Below, piece by piece: positions 17,901 to 27,844 of a DNA stretch of 64,000 nucleotides; position 1 is the first letter of the stretch; each line of letters starts with the position of its first letter. The stretch covers positions 8,031,245 through 8,095,244 of the forward strand of contig JABBOT010000007.1 of NCBI GenBank assembly GCA_016165875.1. Reading direction: 5' to 3'. Position numbers and translations under genes: made by a program. The DNA comes from Acanthopleura granulata. Lineage: Eukaryota; Mollusca; Polyplacophora; Chitonida; Chitonidae. The notes beneath the pieces are model-generated. The model was not told the DNA's origin and did not search any database. It was given only the letters and a program-made list of their open reading frames with translations.

Positions 17901-20900
17901 CTTAGGTTTAGCCAGGGTGTGTGTTCTGGTGTCTTTGAGAATATTCGACAGCCTCAAAAATTTTGATTCAACTAAATGATGTTAACAGCGTTAAGCTAAT
18001 CCTGGGCTGTCTCATAAGAACAACAGAGGCTGCATAGCTGTAATTTTAACCATACTTATATTGCAACCCATGGGATGCCTCCAAAAAATTAATATTGCCA
18101 ACTTGGCCTGTTCCAGCTTTTCACCTAGCAAGGTTCATAAATCAAGGCAAGTTATTACTTGAAAATCTTGGCGACTTTGCTTGATCTGGAGGCAGAGGAG
18201 CGTGTGAAAATTGGGAAGTACTTCTGTCCATCGGATGTGGCCTTCAACCGTCCTCCTGTGAAAAGACAAAATGTATATTTCATTCTTGTTTAATGCCATA
18301 CTCAGTGAGCTTTTCCAGGCCTTCGCATGTGAGGCATGCTATCGCACCTCCAAACTTTGCAGACTCCTGAAGCAAACCATAGGTGTGCAGGGGTTCATAG
18401 GCGTCAATCTTAAAATACTGAATACGGAGTTCATAAAACTCAAAAGTGTGCTATAAGGTAAGAAAAACTGAATATATGTCACTAAAACTCAATTCTGGTA
18501 CACATGATTATAATTCTGTGTATTTTATTTTCTGTTTCTTAAATTCATCTGGTAATGACTGTCCTCCATTCAGCAGCGCATGGGTTGAAAGGTACGGTAC
18601 CACACTGAACAGCAGGCGTCCCTCGCCCTGTCGGAAGTCCCACGCTAGATCAACTTGCCACATACATTGCCATCAGAATATGGGATAACAAGGTACGAGA
18701 TTTTCTGGTGAGTGGTTTCCGGCTGGGTGACAGACGCCTGCTTCTAAACGCTGCACTGGGTGGCCTTACTTCGTTCATCAAAAAGGCGAGGCGGCATTTG
18801 TAGAAGAGACCTCATCAAAGGCAAAAATCGTTCATTAAAAAAACTTTTACAGATTGCCACTGAAGGATAGGTGTATTATTCTGAGCACTCACAGCAGAGG
18901 TTACAGACCTAAACTGGAATGCAAAATATGTGTGTTGCACCTGTCTACCATGTTCAGGTTGAAGTCGGTCAGCGAAATGTGAAAGGTGTTGCACTTAATG
19001 CAACTCAATGAGTGATGTAAAACACAAATACACAGAATACCAAATGTAAATTTAAAGATTAATATTTTAATTAACACTAATTCAAGGTGAAAGTCAATGA
19101 AACAATATTATTATAAACAGTACATATATATGACAATTCTCTTTGTGACTTTTTTTTCCCTTTAAACAGGATACTTTTAAAAGGAAGAAAACATTGCGGG
19201 CCTCTGTCTTTACACGGATTGTGGATATATGCAACAGAAAATGAAACCTGAAGTGTATACTTCTCCGTAATCAAATGGGTAAGTTCATATATGGCTTTGG
19301 GGTTCCAATACATCTTTCTAGGGAAAGATGTCCCCCAAATTACAGAGGAGTCTGCATAACACACGTAACAGACAAAAGGCAACAATATCTAAGGAAACCT
19401 TAGGTGATCGAAGTAGTTGGTTGATCGATCCCAATGGCATTGTATAGGTGATCAAAATTTCAATCTCTTCGCTGAAAAACCAGGAGAATGATTAGTCGAT
19501 CCGCTGGTTCATCCTTATGTTGAGGCATGCAGTTAATATATCAGAGTTTTACGGTTCATGCATGTATCAGTTTATTTTGCACAGGTTTTCTTTGTGTCTT
19601 ATAATCCTACATAGGGTAAATATTTAAAAACTGAATTTGGCTATCTTCCAGGGTAGTTAGATTTGAAAAATACTCAAAATGACCTTGAAAAAACTCAATG
19701 TTTCTGTTAAGGTTGTTAGCATTTTGACATCTATGATAACCTGATGTGCTAATTACACACACCTGAAATAATGAAGAGAGAGGACTGTGAATCTAGGTAG
19801 ACAAATCACACTCCTGGTCTTCAGGCAGGGGTGTGACAATCACACAAATGCATGAGAGTTATAATATACATGTACAATACTGAGCTGCCCTTCATCGACA
19901 GTTCCACCCTCTGCCCTTCGGAGGCTAGATCAGGCCCTGATAGTGGAGAGCTTTACAACTGATGGAAAAAGACAAGTAACAATCATTCGGCCAATGTCCT
20001 CCTTACTCTCTAATTATAAAATTATGGGTAATGAACAACTAAATTCTCCCAGCCAATCAAATCAAAGTTACTGCACAATTCGGAAACATCTTGTGAACAT
20101 GTGAAGAGGTTGAAGAATTACAGCAGATTTCTATTTTCTCAAAGCAAAACACGCCACATGTTAAGACGGCCATCATTAAAAATATGTTTGTTGTGGGTAA
20201 TCCAAGCAACCTTCCACAAAAAGGCCTTACTCTAACGTTTTTATTAGGCTTTAGATGGCATTTCTTTTTTTTTTTACTTTTCCCAACACATTAATTTCAT
20301 TTAATATCTATATAATTTGCAATAATAAAGAAATAAAAAAAAAATTCCCTATTGGCTCAATGACCATACTTTGGGTAATAGGCTTGTGTTACCCACAGCA
20401 AGGAATTTTTTAAGGAAGGCCTAAATGTAGTGTTCTCAAAAGAAATATTAAATTCTAGGGTTAACGCTTCTCATTTTCTTGTGCCAAATCATAATACACT
20501 TACCTACAGCAGGTGCTGATTTCTCAGAGGAAACTGTGCTGTCAGACAAATCGGACAGGCAAAAGCTGACATTGGAGGACGCAGATGGTGAAATACGCCC
20601 ACTAGATATGTCATATTCCCACAGATCCACTGAGTTGGTGTGGCCTGAATTACAGGCAGAATCCACTGATGAAGACATTGGCACACTGTCTGCCTCAACC
20701 TTTTTCTCTGCCTTTTGCTGTTTGCTCATGCCATCAGGTAACCTGTTCCTTTCTTCCACATAACGGTTTAACGGTTTTAGATCCGTAAATTCACACATGT
20801 TGTCGTTCTCGGATTCGTTCAAAAGCTCATCACGAAGCTTTCTCATCATGGCGTCGTCATCGTCAGTGCTTCTGTTCCTCTGGGAATTCAGCACCAAACT

Positions 20901-23258
20901 CTTCTCAGCAGCAGTTGTTTTTGTCTTGGCCGACATCCAGAGTTTCCTCCCCTTCTCTGCACGGTTTAACGGTTTTAGAGCCGTAAATTCAAACATGTTG
21001 TCGTTCTCAGATTCGTTCAAAAGCTCATCACGAAGCTTTCTCATCATGGCGTCGTCATCGTCAGTGCTTCTGTTCCTCTGGGAATTCAGCACCAAACTCT
21101 TCTCAGCAGCAGTCGATTTTGTCTTGGCCGACATCCAGAGTTTCCTCCCCTTCTCTGCACTCCCTTTGCTGGATATGTCCCCTACTCTGTGACGCACAAA
21201 TTTCCAGTCAGAGCCCTGTTTGACAACCAGCATTGTGCTCTTTTCATTCTGAGCTTGTTCTACATATGGAACCGTCTGCCCCTTGAAGAATCTGTTGGTG
21301 GTTTTCTCCACGTCCCAAGTCAACGGTTGATCAAATTCACCCGTAACCGAGTACGGGTCGCCCAGAGTAGACTTCCCCCGAGCTGGTGAGGAAGGCTTGA
21401 CCCCTCCCAGGTGGAAAACCAGAGCGTCCTTCACCAAATGCTTGGCTACTTTGCCAGCACTTTCACTTTTCTCTTTCACAGTCTTCTGAAAGTCAGAAAC
21501 TGAATGTTCTTTCAAGGGGAATCTACTCCTTCTACTTCTGGCCTGAGGACGTCTGGTTGTTGATTTTTTCGTTCCTGAATTAGCAGCCCCCCTGGTCAAG
21601 TTAGGGCTGGTTGATTTAGAGAGCTGTGAGTTTGTCCTTGGTGAAGCCTGGTCGGTAAGGCCTTTCTCTCGTCGTTGTATGGGGGATAGGTAAGCGTGTG
21701 TGCTTGGGTTGTAGAAGGAGCAGATTTCAAACACTGGGCTGTCTTCATCATCACTTTCCTCAGGCTTGGCCGAGTTCAGCGATCTGCAGGTGGTCTTGAC
21801 TGAGGAGTTAGATAGCTCACATGGTTTCTCCTTAGGCAAATCTGGGTGGGACAAACGAGGACGTTTGCAAGGGTTATTCTCCAATGTGTCCAACACACAA
21901 CTGCTAAAGAAAGAAAACAGAAATAACCACAGGACTGTGTTATAAAGTAGTACGGTCAAGTCAGGAGTTTTCCTAGCCACTGTTCCAGCCAACTGTGCTT
22001 TTCACAATGAGAAATTGAGTTTTTGACAAATTTTATATTGAGTTTTCATGAAAGAAATTGGGATTTTGATACACTGAAGACGAAAAATATTGAGTTTGCT
22101 AAATTTTTCAAACTGAGTTTCTAAAAAGAATTTGGGTAGAAAAGCCTCTGCAAGTATATATTTTTTAATTTACATTTACATCGATACATGTATGTCACTA
22201 TATTTACAGAAATGATTTGATTGGATTGATTCTTCGTTCCATGCTCAAGAATGTATCACTTATACGAGGAGTGTCTGGCATAAACCAACCGACCTTTGGC
22301 TAAATCACTGATGAACTTTCCTACAGGAGATATACATATATGCATAGCACATTGGTGGAACACACACGGTCTTCAACAAGCAAGCAGCGAAAGTACCTTG
22401 AACAACTATAGCACTGTGAAACTCTTTATATCAAATAATACAACAGTAGAAATATAATTTTCACTTCAATCCCCTTCCAGCAGTAATATCTGAGACTATG
22501 AAGAACAACATGGTTATCAGTTCATGTGTTCACCTTATTAACCTATGGTAATTCTTCCACCTCTTCACATGTTTGCAAGGTGCTTTTCAAGCGTATTCTG
22601 AAGCCATTATTCTGTGTTGACTGATAAAATTATACTTTTGTTGAAGCCTTGAAAATGATTTTGTCTCCAGAATCAAAAAAATTGCACTGAAAGTTGCTCT
22701 TTCATATGTGAAAAGGTTGAGTAATTAGGGAATGAATTATATTTTATATGACACGTACTTATCCTGTGATTGCCTAATGCCTACATGTACATACACATTA
22801 ACCATTCAGTCAGGATTTTAATCCTTTCTTTGCTACATGTATACTGACACCTGTTGTTCAGTTGGATCAAACATGTTAAATACAAGTAGGGATTTGCTAG
22901 CGCAATCCTGCCAGGCAACGCAAGTATGGTCTCGTCAAATTGTACATAAACTCTTTCCAGACTTCAATGAAGTTGAAATACACATAAGTTTTTGAAAACA
23001 GGTACCTGACATTTATACACCCCTTTGGAAGAAGTGGCAATTTGACACAGTATTAAACGAAGGTTACTTGAGTGGGTGATCAGGTTATCTTAGAATAGTA
23101 TTATATAACACAGATAAGATGGGTTCTACCATTTTCTCCAAAAATGTGTTTTCAGAAATGGCAATGTCATCTTTTTAGCAAAGGCACGTGTACCTTTGAG
23201 GAAAATTCTTCTTCCGTTTTGTTGGAGTAATGCCAGTTGCCATTTTGATCAGCTGCAT
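11861..23258 (-). CDS. ESCO2: ESCO-type cohesin acetyltransferase (Eco1 family), complete, ten coding exons
   Basis: N-acetyltransferase that acetylates Smc3 in S phase to establish sister-chromatid cohesion; nuclear. Coding exons on the minus strand: 23243-23194, 21903-20504, 18255-18159, 16928-16826, 15455-15324, 14796-14704, 14366-14289, 13542-13477, 12768-12596 and 11996-11861. Phases close to 2328 nt, i.e. 775 residues plus TGA. The start chosen is ATG at 23243 because MATGITPTKRKK resembles the ESCO2 N terminus; an in-frame ATG five codons upstream (23258) opens the exon. Features: disordered N half with the ESCO2-like SFYN...YLSPIQRRE, a KYFPIF motif, a zinc finger (C562, C565, H580, H584), then a GNAT fold with the acetyl-CoA loop RRQGVA (about 718-723) and FSDPTPDG near the C terminus. 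Invertebrates usually have one ESCO gene, so the 1/2 label is loose. Confidence 0.93.
12250..12438 (+). mobile_element. hAT-like MITE, copy 1
   Basis: About 185 bp bounded by CAGGGGCGTTTC and its imperfect inverse GAAAACCCCTG. Internally it repeats TTGAGTTTT-type motifs. CAGGGG-type ends are typical of hAT elements. It matches copies at 12824-13004 and 21962-22150 in the same orientation. No coding capacity. Lies in the last ESCO intron. Confidence 0.75.
12596..12768 (-). CDS. ESCO2: ESCO exon 9, acetyl-CoA binding loop
   Basis: 57 codons plus two bases. Contains GISRIWVYSQKRRQGVATKL; GISRIWV is diagnostic of Eco1/ESCO and RRQGVA is the R/QxxGxA acetyl-CoA loop. A short linker (GSVTSQPGHRPW) replaces the longer vertebrate one. 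Acceptor AACCAG, donor AG|GTAAAA. Confidence 0.95.
12824..13004 (+). mobile_element. hAT-like MITE, copy 2
   Basis: Same family as 12250-12438, ends CAGAGGTTGTGG and GAAACCCTG. The flanks GGTCATT on the left and GTCATAAT on the right look like a remnant target-site duplication. Sits just upstream of ESCO exon 9. Confidence 0.7.
13477..13542 (-). CDS. ESCO2: ESCO exon 8
   Basis: 22 codons: VFLYISDDKKVVGCCVAEPI then SQ; the conserved beta strands FLYIS..KKVVGC..AEPI of the GNAT fold. Acceptor CTCTCAG, donor GTACAG. Confidence 0.95.
14289..14366 (-). CDS. ESCO2: ESCO exon 7
   Basis: 26 codons: VEDINKIMAQELGFSDTMIS then SHPTFK; aligns with the VxxINxxxELGF helix of vertebrate ESCO. Acceptor TTGTCAG, donor GTGAAT. 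Confidence 0.93.
14510..14704 (-). repeat. Tandem array repeating the ESCO exon 6 donor end
   Basis: Four units of about 58-60 bp. On the plus strand CTCAC followed by TTTTTCATGG-like sequence recurs at 14521, 14581, 14639 and 14699; the last is the real exon 6 end. On the coding strand two extra copies keep AAG|GTGAGA and the farthest has decayed to AATGTGAGA. Each unit carries ACAAATACACTCTGGTTATC-like spacer. Splicing at a downstream copy would add VRP and then a TAA stop. Confidence 0.8.
14704..14796 (-). CDS. ESCO2: ESCO exon 6, start of acetyltransferase domain
   Basis: 31 codons: GWKKERVLQDYDDGGRVLMV then LPDDPKYAMKK. GWKKERV is a strongly conserved ESCO signature. The donor AAG|GTGAGG is the last of four related donor-like copies in tandem (see 14510-14704). 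Confidence 0.95.
15324..15455 (-). CDS. ESCO2: ESCO exon 5, C2H2-type zinc finger
   Basis: 44 codons, phase 0 both ends: VAGQTQLGATQCDVCCMVYA, then a spacer and MHAKFHQNLLTALKFP. CxxC plus HxxxH form the zinc finger conserved from yeast Eco1 to human ESCO. Acceptor TTTGCAG, donor GTAAGC. Confidence 0.95.
15738..16496. mobile_element. Fold-back (long inverted repeat) element, copy 1
   Basis: Two diverged inverted arms of about 250-280 bp (left 15738-15990, right 16215-16496). Outer ends read AGCGAAGTAATCA and its inverse TGATTACTTGGCT. A roughly 225-bp centre separates the arms. A second copy is at 32092-32862 with the centre in opposite orientation. No ORF. Lies inside the intron between ESCO exons 5 and 4. 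Confidence 0.8.
16826..16928 (-). CDS. ESCO2: ESCO exon 4
   Basis: 34 codons after a completing base: SSNSPTQKSYHTPVYSAALN, then KLKKGKDNSDQLII. DQLII leads into the zinc-finger exon exactly as in vertebrate ESCO proteins. Donor GTAAGT, acceptor CGTAG. Confidence 0.92.
17690..17910 (+). repeat. A/T-rich dispersed repeat, copy 2
   Basis: Counterpart of 3225-3455: same order of purine-rich block, poly-A run, TTTTGGGG...TTGGTCGG region and AACATGTTTTTAAGGATGG end. Carries a homopolymer G-run that may be unstable. Confidence 0.5.
18159..18255 (-). CDS. ESCO2: ESCO exon 3, KYFPIF motif
   Basis: 31 full codons: GRLKATSDGQKYFPIF then TRSSASRSSKVAKIF. The YFPIF patch matches the short conserved YPIF element ahead of the zinc finger in ESCO proteins. 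Donor AA|GTAATA; acceptor TTTTCACAG. Confidence 0.9.
20192..20396. mobile_element. Short MITE-like element in ESCO intron 2
   Basis: About 205 bp bounded by TGTGGGTAATCCAAG and the inverse CTTGTGTTACCCACA (13 of 15 positions pair). AT-rich interior, no ORF. Lies about 110 bp downstream (coding sense) of the ESCO exon 2 donor. Confidence 0.6.
20504..21903 (-). CDS. ESCO2: ESCO exon 2, large disordered N-terminal exon with 66-aa tandem duplication
   Basis: 1400 nt coding about residues 17-483. Low-complexity, charged, mostly disordered sequence with ESCO2-like patches: CVLDTLENNPCKRPRLS, and EICSFYNPSTHAYLSPIQRR corresponding to the SFYN...YL.P.ER motif. Residues about 265-397 are two copies of a 66-residue unit beginning AEKGRKLWMSAKTK and containing DDDDAMMRKLRDELLNESE. 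Donor G|GTAAGT. The acceptor is a TTTAGCAG tandem (NAGNAG): using the second AG would drop three bases. Confidence 0.9.
20764..21159 (-). repeat. 198-bp in-frame tandem duplication inside ESCO exon 2
   Basis: Two adjacent 198-bp copies (20764-20961 and 20962-21159) differ at only about five positions by eye. 198 is divisible by 3, so the frame is kept and 66 residues are doubled. Differences include F/C and A/D changes near the copy end and S/T near its start. High identity implies a recent event or conversion. Confidence 0.95.
21904..23193 (-). other. ESCO intron 1
   Basis: Contains the third hAT-like MITE and a weak minus-strand SINE scrap around 22217-22330 (TCACTTATACGAGG block). From 22330 to 23193 nothing recognised. 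Confidence 0.5.
21962..22150 (+). mobile_element. hAT-like MITE, copy 3
   Basis: Ends CAGGAGTTTTCCTAGCC and AGAAAAGCCTCTG; internal ATTGAGTTT repeats as in the other two copies. Flank CAAGT occurs on both sides, a possible partial target-site duplication. Located in ESCO intron 1, 60 bp beyond the exon 2 acceptor. Confidence 0.7.
23194..23258 (-). CDS. ESCO2: ESCO exon 1 (start codon)
   Basis: Acceptor TTTCAG ends at 23259, so a non-coding exon must lie upstream. The exon opens with an ATG (MQLIK) and has a second in-frame ATG at 23243 starting MATGITPTKRKKNFPQ. I favour the second because vertebrate ESCO2 starts with a similar short TPxKRK peptide. Donor AG|GTACAC. Confidence 0.8.
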
Positions 23259-26200
23259 CTGAAAGAAAAAAAAGTAATGTGAACAATGCAGGATTCTGCA
23301 AATGGGCCAGCAAGAGAAATGTTTCAGATGACAGTGAAGTCAGATAATGAAGTGCCCCCAAATGTCGAAGTTTTTTCAAAAATATCGTATTTCATAACCT
23401 GTGTGTCAGGCAACATCATCATATGGTACATATTGGATGCAGTATTTCACCTTTCCTAATGATATGTTGACACAGAGTTACCAAGCAGAAGCTTAAGGAT
23501 TTGGGTGGGTAGCATACATGTAGCTGTTTAGACACATACTGCCGTTAGCCATTTCAAGCCACTGTTTCAAATGTCAAATCCCCGACTTGTTCCAGGTCGG
23601 ACATTTATTCTGTCACCCACAACATAGCAGGAGTCCAAGGGATGATGGGAATAGAGCAATTCAACCTTTATGCTCTGTTTCAAGACTTTCACATCTGAAA
23701 AGCATTCCTCTTCCAATTCTTCAGCAAAAAAAAAATGTAAAACATGTGACATATATAAATTGATACTATCTGAGCTGGAAATGATGCATACTGCGATACA
23801 GCTCTGACGACTTCAAATTATAGGCTTGAAACGGAGTTACTTTGGCTGAATGGGGGAGGGAATGTTTGATGGGTAACAATGCCTCAGGTACTTGGCAATA
23901 CTCCTGCACCAAATCTGTTGGTGCTTTGTGCAATTATCCTGGATGTATGAAGTTGCTGAGGTAGCCATTATTTGCTGAGCTACAATGACCGAGAGATAGG
24001 ACTCAAACTATTTAACTTACTTATTTCTTTGATTGATGTGTAACGTTTTACTAAAGAGTATTTTACCAGTTGTATGGTGTTAGGAAATCGAACAGAACTA
24101 GGGGCAAAACCAACAACCATCAGCAGGTTGCTGGTAGATGTTCCCAGGTGCGGAGAGGAGCCAGCATGAGCTGCACTTGAACTCACAGCAACCACATTGG
24201 TGGCAGGCACTAGGGTCATTACGCTGAAGTAGCACGCTAACTCACTTGGACACAGAGGTCCCCTACTTAACACAAACACATTAAGCATACATGCAAGTAA
24301 TGTTCACCAATTATTTCATTGGAGATTTGTACATCAAGGGCCAAATTTACCATATGTCCCAGTTTCTTTATATTATCCTTGTGGTAGTGACCAAAATCAA
24401 CATGTTCAAAGTTTCGCTGCAATTTGTTTTGAGACATCCACCATTTCCAGCATCGTTTAAGTGGGTCATGCACGTGAATACTTGAATAGTCACAAACAGT
24501 CAAACTCCAGGACTACACAATTAACAGTTCACTTTCTTTCAGACAGTGCAAGATAACGGTACTATAAATAAAACAACTACAAAGACTTCAAAAGTGCATT
24601 GCAAAAATAATTTCCAAAAACTGTGGAAAGAAATATTACACATGTCCACTCAGGGGCACATTCCAAAATTGCATTTACCGGTTTACTCGTATGGCGATCA
24701 TCTGTGAAAACATGTCAGTACCACATGTGTGTTACGAGATGTTACGATGAGGTATGTATGGTGCTTTTTCAGGGTCCCAATTGAAACTCACCATGTTTGT
24801 CAAACTAGATCTCTCTGACATGGGATGTGAGCGATAGTTTCATTTCTAATGCAAGTACCAACGTCAGAGCAATTGCAGACTACCAGTGACCTACAATGTC
24901 CACGAGGTTGGCCTTTTTGTATTCTCTTCCAATATCATAGTGTTGAGCCACCCTTCAGCGTTAAGGTACATTCTATTGGCTTGAAAGTGTAAGTTTATCC
25001 CAATTTCTGCTTGCTGGCCACGTAATGAGAACGTTAGTTACCTTAGAAATGTTTGTTTTTAAGTCTTTCTTTCCATGCGGATCACTGTCGCGTGCTGTGG
25101 CAGTCAACTGAAGTTTGCACTATTTGGTGTAAGTAGCCGAAGATGACCGATGTCGTTCGAGTTTGTGCACAGCTGCTATCATTAAAATTTAGCGCAAGAT
25201 TCTTCAGTGAGTGAGAAAGACGGAGAATCCGCCGAAATCTCCATATTTGAGATTTACACAAGTGGAGATTAGCACAGGTGAGCCTCACTTTGTTCTCTTG
25301 TGTGGCCAGAATGTCCAAGTTTACTGGGAAAGAGAAATTTAACAAAGCTTAGCCCAAATTTACTGCACGAGGACTGAGTTCGAAATTTGTAAAGAACAGG
25401 TTGAGCTATGGTTCGTTGCTGTCCCACTTTTCCACTGTTCATTGAGAAAAGGACATTTTTCAGTGGACTGACATCATCCTACCACGTGATATCACCCTCA
25501 TCCTTACTACTGCCTTAAATTCTATGAGTGACATAGGTTTTGCATCATACGGTTGGTGACCTAATCTACACACTCAGCCTATGTTTTTTTTTTTAATTTT
25601 TTATGATTTTTTTTAGTATCTGGAAGCCCTACTAGTGGGGATTATTTTGACCATTTCATTGTGTTGTAATGTTTCGAATACACCAACATATCTGCTGATA
25701 TCTGACATTGCAAGACCCATAAATAGCAAGAATGCTACAGGCGTTAGGTAGTGACACATGGCATGACATTGATCATTACTGTTGTTGTTGTTCACAGCCA
25801 AATATCAGATTTACGCGAGACGGACAAATCACACAAATCAATCTTATAAGCATCTTTTCTGTTCACCTTCCATGAAAAGCATGTCCTTGTACCCAAAGAT
25901 ATTAACAAACGTACCTCGTGAACGTTGTGAAATGTCACAAAATCCTCCAATTTGTGGATGCTGCGCCTAACATCAAGATACCGCCACAGCAAATTTGGCG
26001 CCAAGCTGTGGACTACGTCGGAGCGAAACGGATTGATTGGCGCTTTGTTCAAGGGAAGATAACTCTACTATCAACATATAAAACTGTTTGCATACGAGGT
26101 AGTGTCCCCTGTGTTACGAGCGGTTTCAAGTGACAATCGTTATAAAAAAACAAAGAAAGAAAAAAAAAAGTTTAAGAGCTATTTACTACTTCAGTAATGA

Positions 26201-26382
26201 ATCAGTAATTCCGGTGGATGGGTGTTACATGTTGATACTGAAACAGTGTATCTCTGAACAAGGGGAGGTCAAGAGATGTATACACCGTTAAACAGCTAAT
26301 TGGGGCAAAATTTAGGCCAAAAAACATCGACACATGAAGGGAAGTAACTTCTTGTTGATCCACCAACTAGCTTAGTAAAGTA
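23259..26382 (-). other. Upstream of ESCO start: probable 5' UTR intron and promoter zone
   Basis: ESCO exon 1 begins with a splice acceptor, so a non-coding exon should lie here. Minus-strand donor candidates that look reasonable are ATG|GTGAGT at 24791 and GAG|GTACGT at 25914; I cannot choose between them. A minus-strand SINE occupies 24020-24263. No coding region is supported; the small frames near 25800-26050 match nothing I know. Confidence 0.35.
24020..24263 (-). repeat. tRNA-derived SINE, minus orientation
   Basis: Minus-strand head GGGGACCTCTGTGTCCAAGT, B-box-like GTGAGTTCAAGTGC, core with GCCAGCATGAGCTG (plus) and an AT-rich end. More diverged than the copy at 9969. Confidence 0.75.
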
Positions 26383-26573
26383 CAAAAGCATAGAAACTCC
26401 GAAAAAAGAAATGTAACACATGGTTGACGTTCTCAATATTTCGACTAAGTTTTACTTGTCATCTTCAGGAGAAGATGATCTCTTCTCCTGAAGATGACAA
26501 GTAAAACTTAGTCGAAATATTGAGAACGTCAACCATGTGTTACATTTCTTTTTTCGGAGTTTCTATGCTTTTG
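26383..26573. repeat. Perfect palindrome, 93-bp arms, 5-bp spacer
   Basis: Left arm 26383-26475 and right arm 26481-26573 are exact reverse complements by direct reading, outer ends CAAAAGCATAG / CTATGCTTTTG, spacer TGATC at 26476-26480. Flanked by a short direct repeat: GAAGGGAAGTAACTT at 26336 and GAAGGGAAGTAAGTT at 26573. No ORF. Confidence 0.97.
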
Positions 26574-27227
26574 AAGGGAAGTAAGTTCTCCACAATATCT
26601 TGCATCGTAGCAGACCACCATATTGCTTTAAAAATACTTCCGGTATTGACCCAGAGACAATTGAGGCCCATGTTAAAATTGACAATCATGTAGGTCTACA
26701 TCTTGTCGGACGATGGCTTTTGAATGTTTTCTACATACTGCTTTTCCCTCGTTGTTTTGAAGCAGTGTGAATATTTAGATATAAAATTGTTAGGTCAACA
26801 TGAAGAAAATTTACATTACTACTATTTTTGCCTTGCTAATGTCTAGGCCTACTTTCTTGACAGGATCAGCATTGGGAGTCGGAAATAACAAGTGAATGAT
26901 CGCAAACGAACGGAAATGTCAGAAAGGACACAGAATATCAAACGCTGCCGGGGAAATCAACACGTGTAGATATCAAATTTCAACATCGTGCGTACAAATA
27001 GTAGACGCAAAAGTGAAAAAACGCCCCTGTGATGAATTACTGTGGGACTGCCTAGATCGGTGGCCTAATGATCAGCGCGTCCGCCAAGAAGAAATGAAAA
27101 ACTCTTCAACACAGACATTCTGTTTTTCAGCTAGACAAGTATCTGTTTGTTGGCCTAGCAACACTAGTTTTAACATTTTCAAGTGAATATTTACCGCAGA
27201 AGTTACGCCTGGACTGCACCACTTTAA

Positions 27228-27432
27228 TAAATTTATTTTATTTATTTCATTGGATTTTTTACGCAGTAATCAACAATGTTTCACTCATACGACGGCGGTT
27301 AGCACGATGGCGGGAGGAAACTGGGCATAGTCCTTTGGAAAACCCACTACCACCCACAGATTGCTGGCGGACCTTCCCACGTACGACCAACGAGGAAGCC
27401 AGCACGAGTTGGACTTGAACTCACAGCGACCC
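27228..27432 (-). repeat. tRNA-derived SINE lacking its head
   Basis: TTTATTTATTT tail on the left, then TCACTCATACGACGGCGG, GGAGGAAACTGGGC and GACTTGAACTCACAGCGACC; it stops at the B-box side, so the 5' tRNA-like A-box part is missing. Confidence 0.75.
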
Positions 27433-27800
27433 CGTCTCTTTAACAAAGGTTTACTTTGTGTTCATGTGTAGGTTTGCTGGTGAAGGTATACAGAATATGT
27501 ATTCAAACCATTTATAGTAATCTTACACTCAGTACTAAATAAAACTTTAGGAGGTGGTAGCATTCCGCTCTAACTACATGTAGTGCAACCCAGTGCAACT
27601 CGCAGGAAAGTTTAATTTCCATGTATATAGGTAAACGTTTACTAGTCTGGAAATAAACCTTTAGGTCTATTGGACTTGATGCAGCTCGTTTGCAAGCATT
27701 TCGGTAGAACTTTACCAAGCATCATTTACTGATATATACGTCGATGCAAACGTATAGACATCCTCCTAACATCACAATATATCAGTTATGCGTCTCCAGC

Positions 27801-27803
<3 letters not shown>

Positions 27804-27842
<39 letters not shown>
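27804..27842. repeat. (AT)n microsatellite
   Basis: About 20 uninterrupted AT units. Self-complementary, so it can extrude a cruciform and its length is likely variable. Confidence 0.95.

Positions 27843-27844
<2 letters not shown>

Larger units (their letters stand above)
15456..20503 (-). other. ESCO introns 2-4: remaining contents
   Basis: 15456-15737 is AT-rich with adjacent C and A runs at 15600. 16929-18158 has the A/T-rich repeat copy (17690-17910) with a G-run of about a dozen at 17838. 18256-20503 has a patch at 18590-18800 with an imperfect inverted pair (AGCAGGCGTC and its inverse GACGCCTGCT), an unclassified TE-like scrap, and a MITE at 20192-20396. No coding exon is supported in 18800-20190. 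Confidence 0.55.

Noticed and set aside
18446..18800. GC-richer patch in an ESCO intron that might be an extra exon or transposon gene
   Set aside because: ESCO exon phases already close without it; the short inverted pair suggests a repeat scrap, but no ends could be defined.
20797..21192. 131-codon plus-strand frame with an internal repeat
   Set aside because: Antisense of the duplicated ESCO segment; its repeat is explained by the 198-bp duplication.
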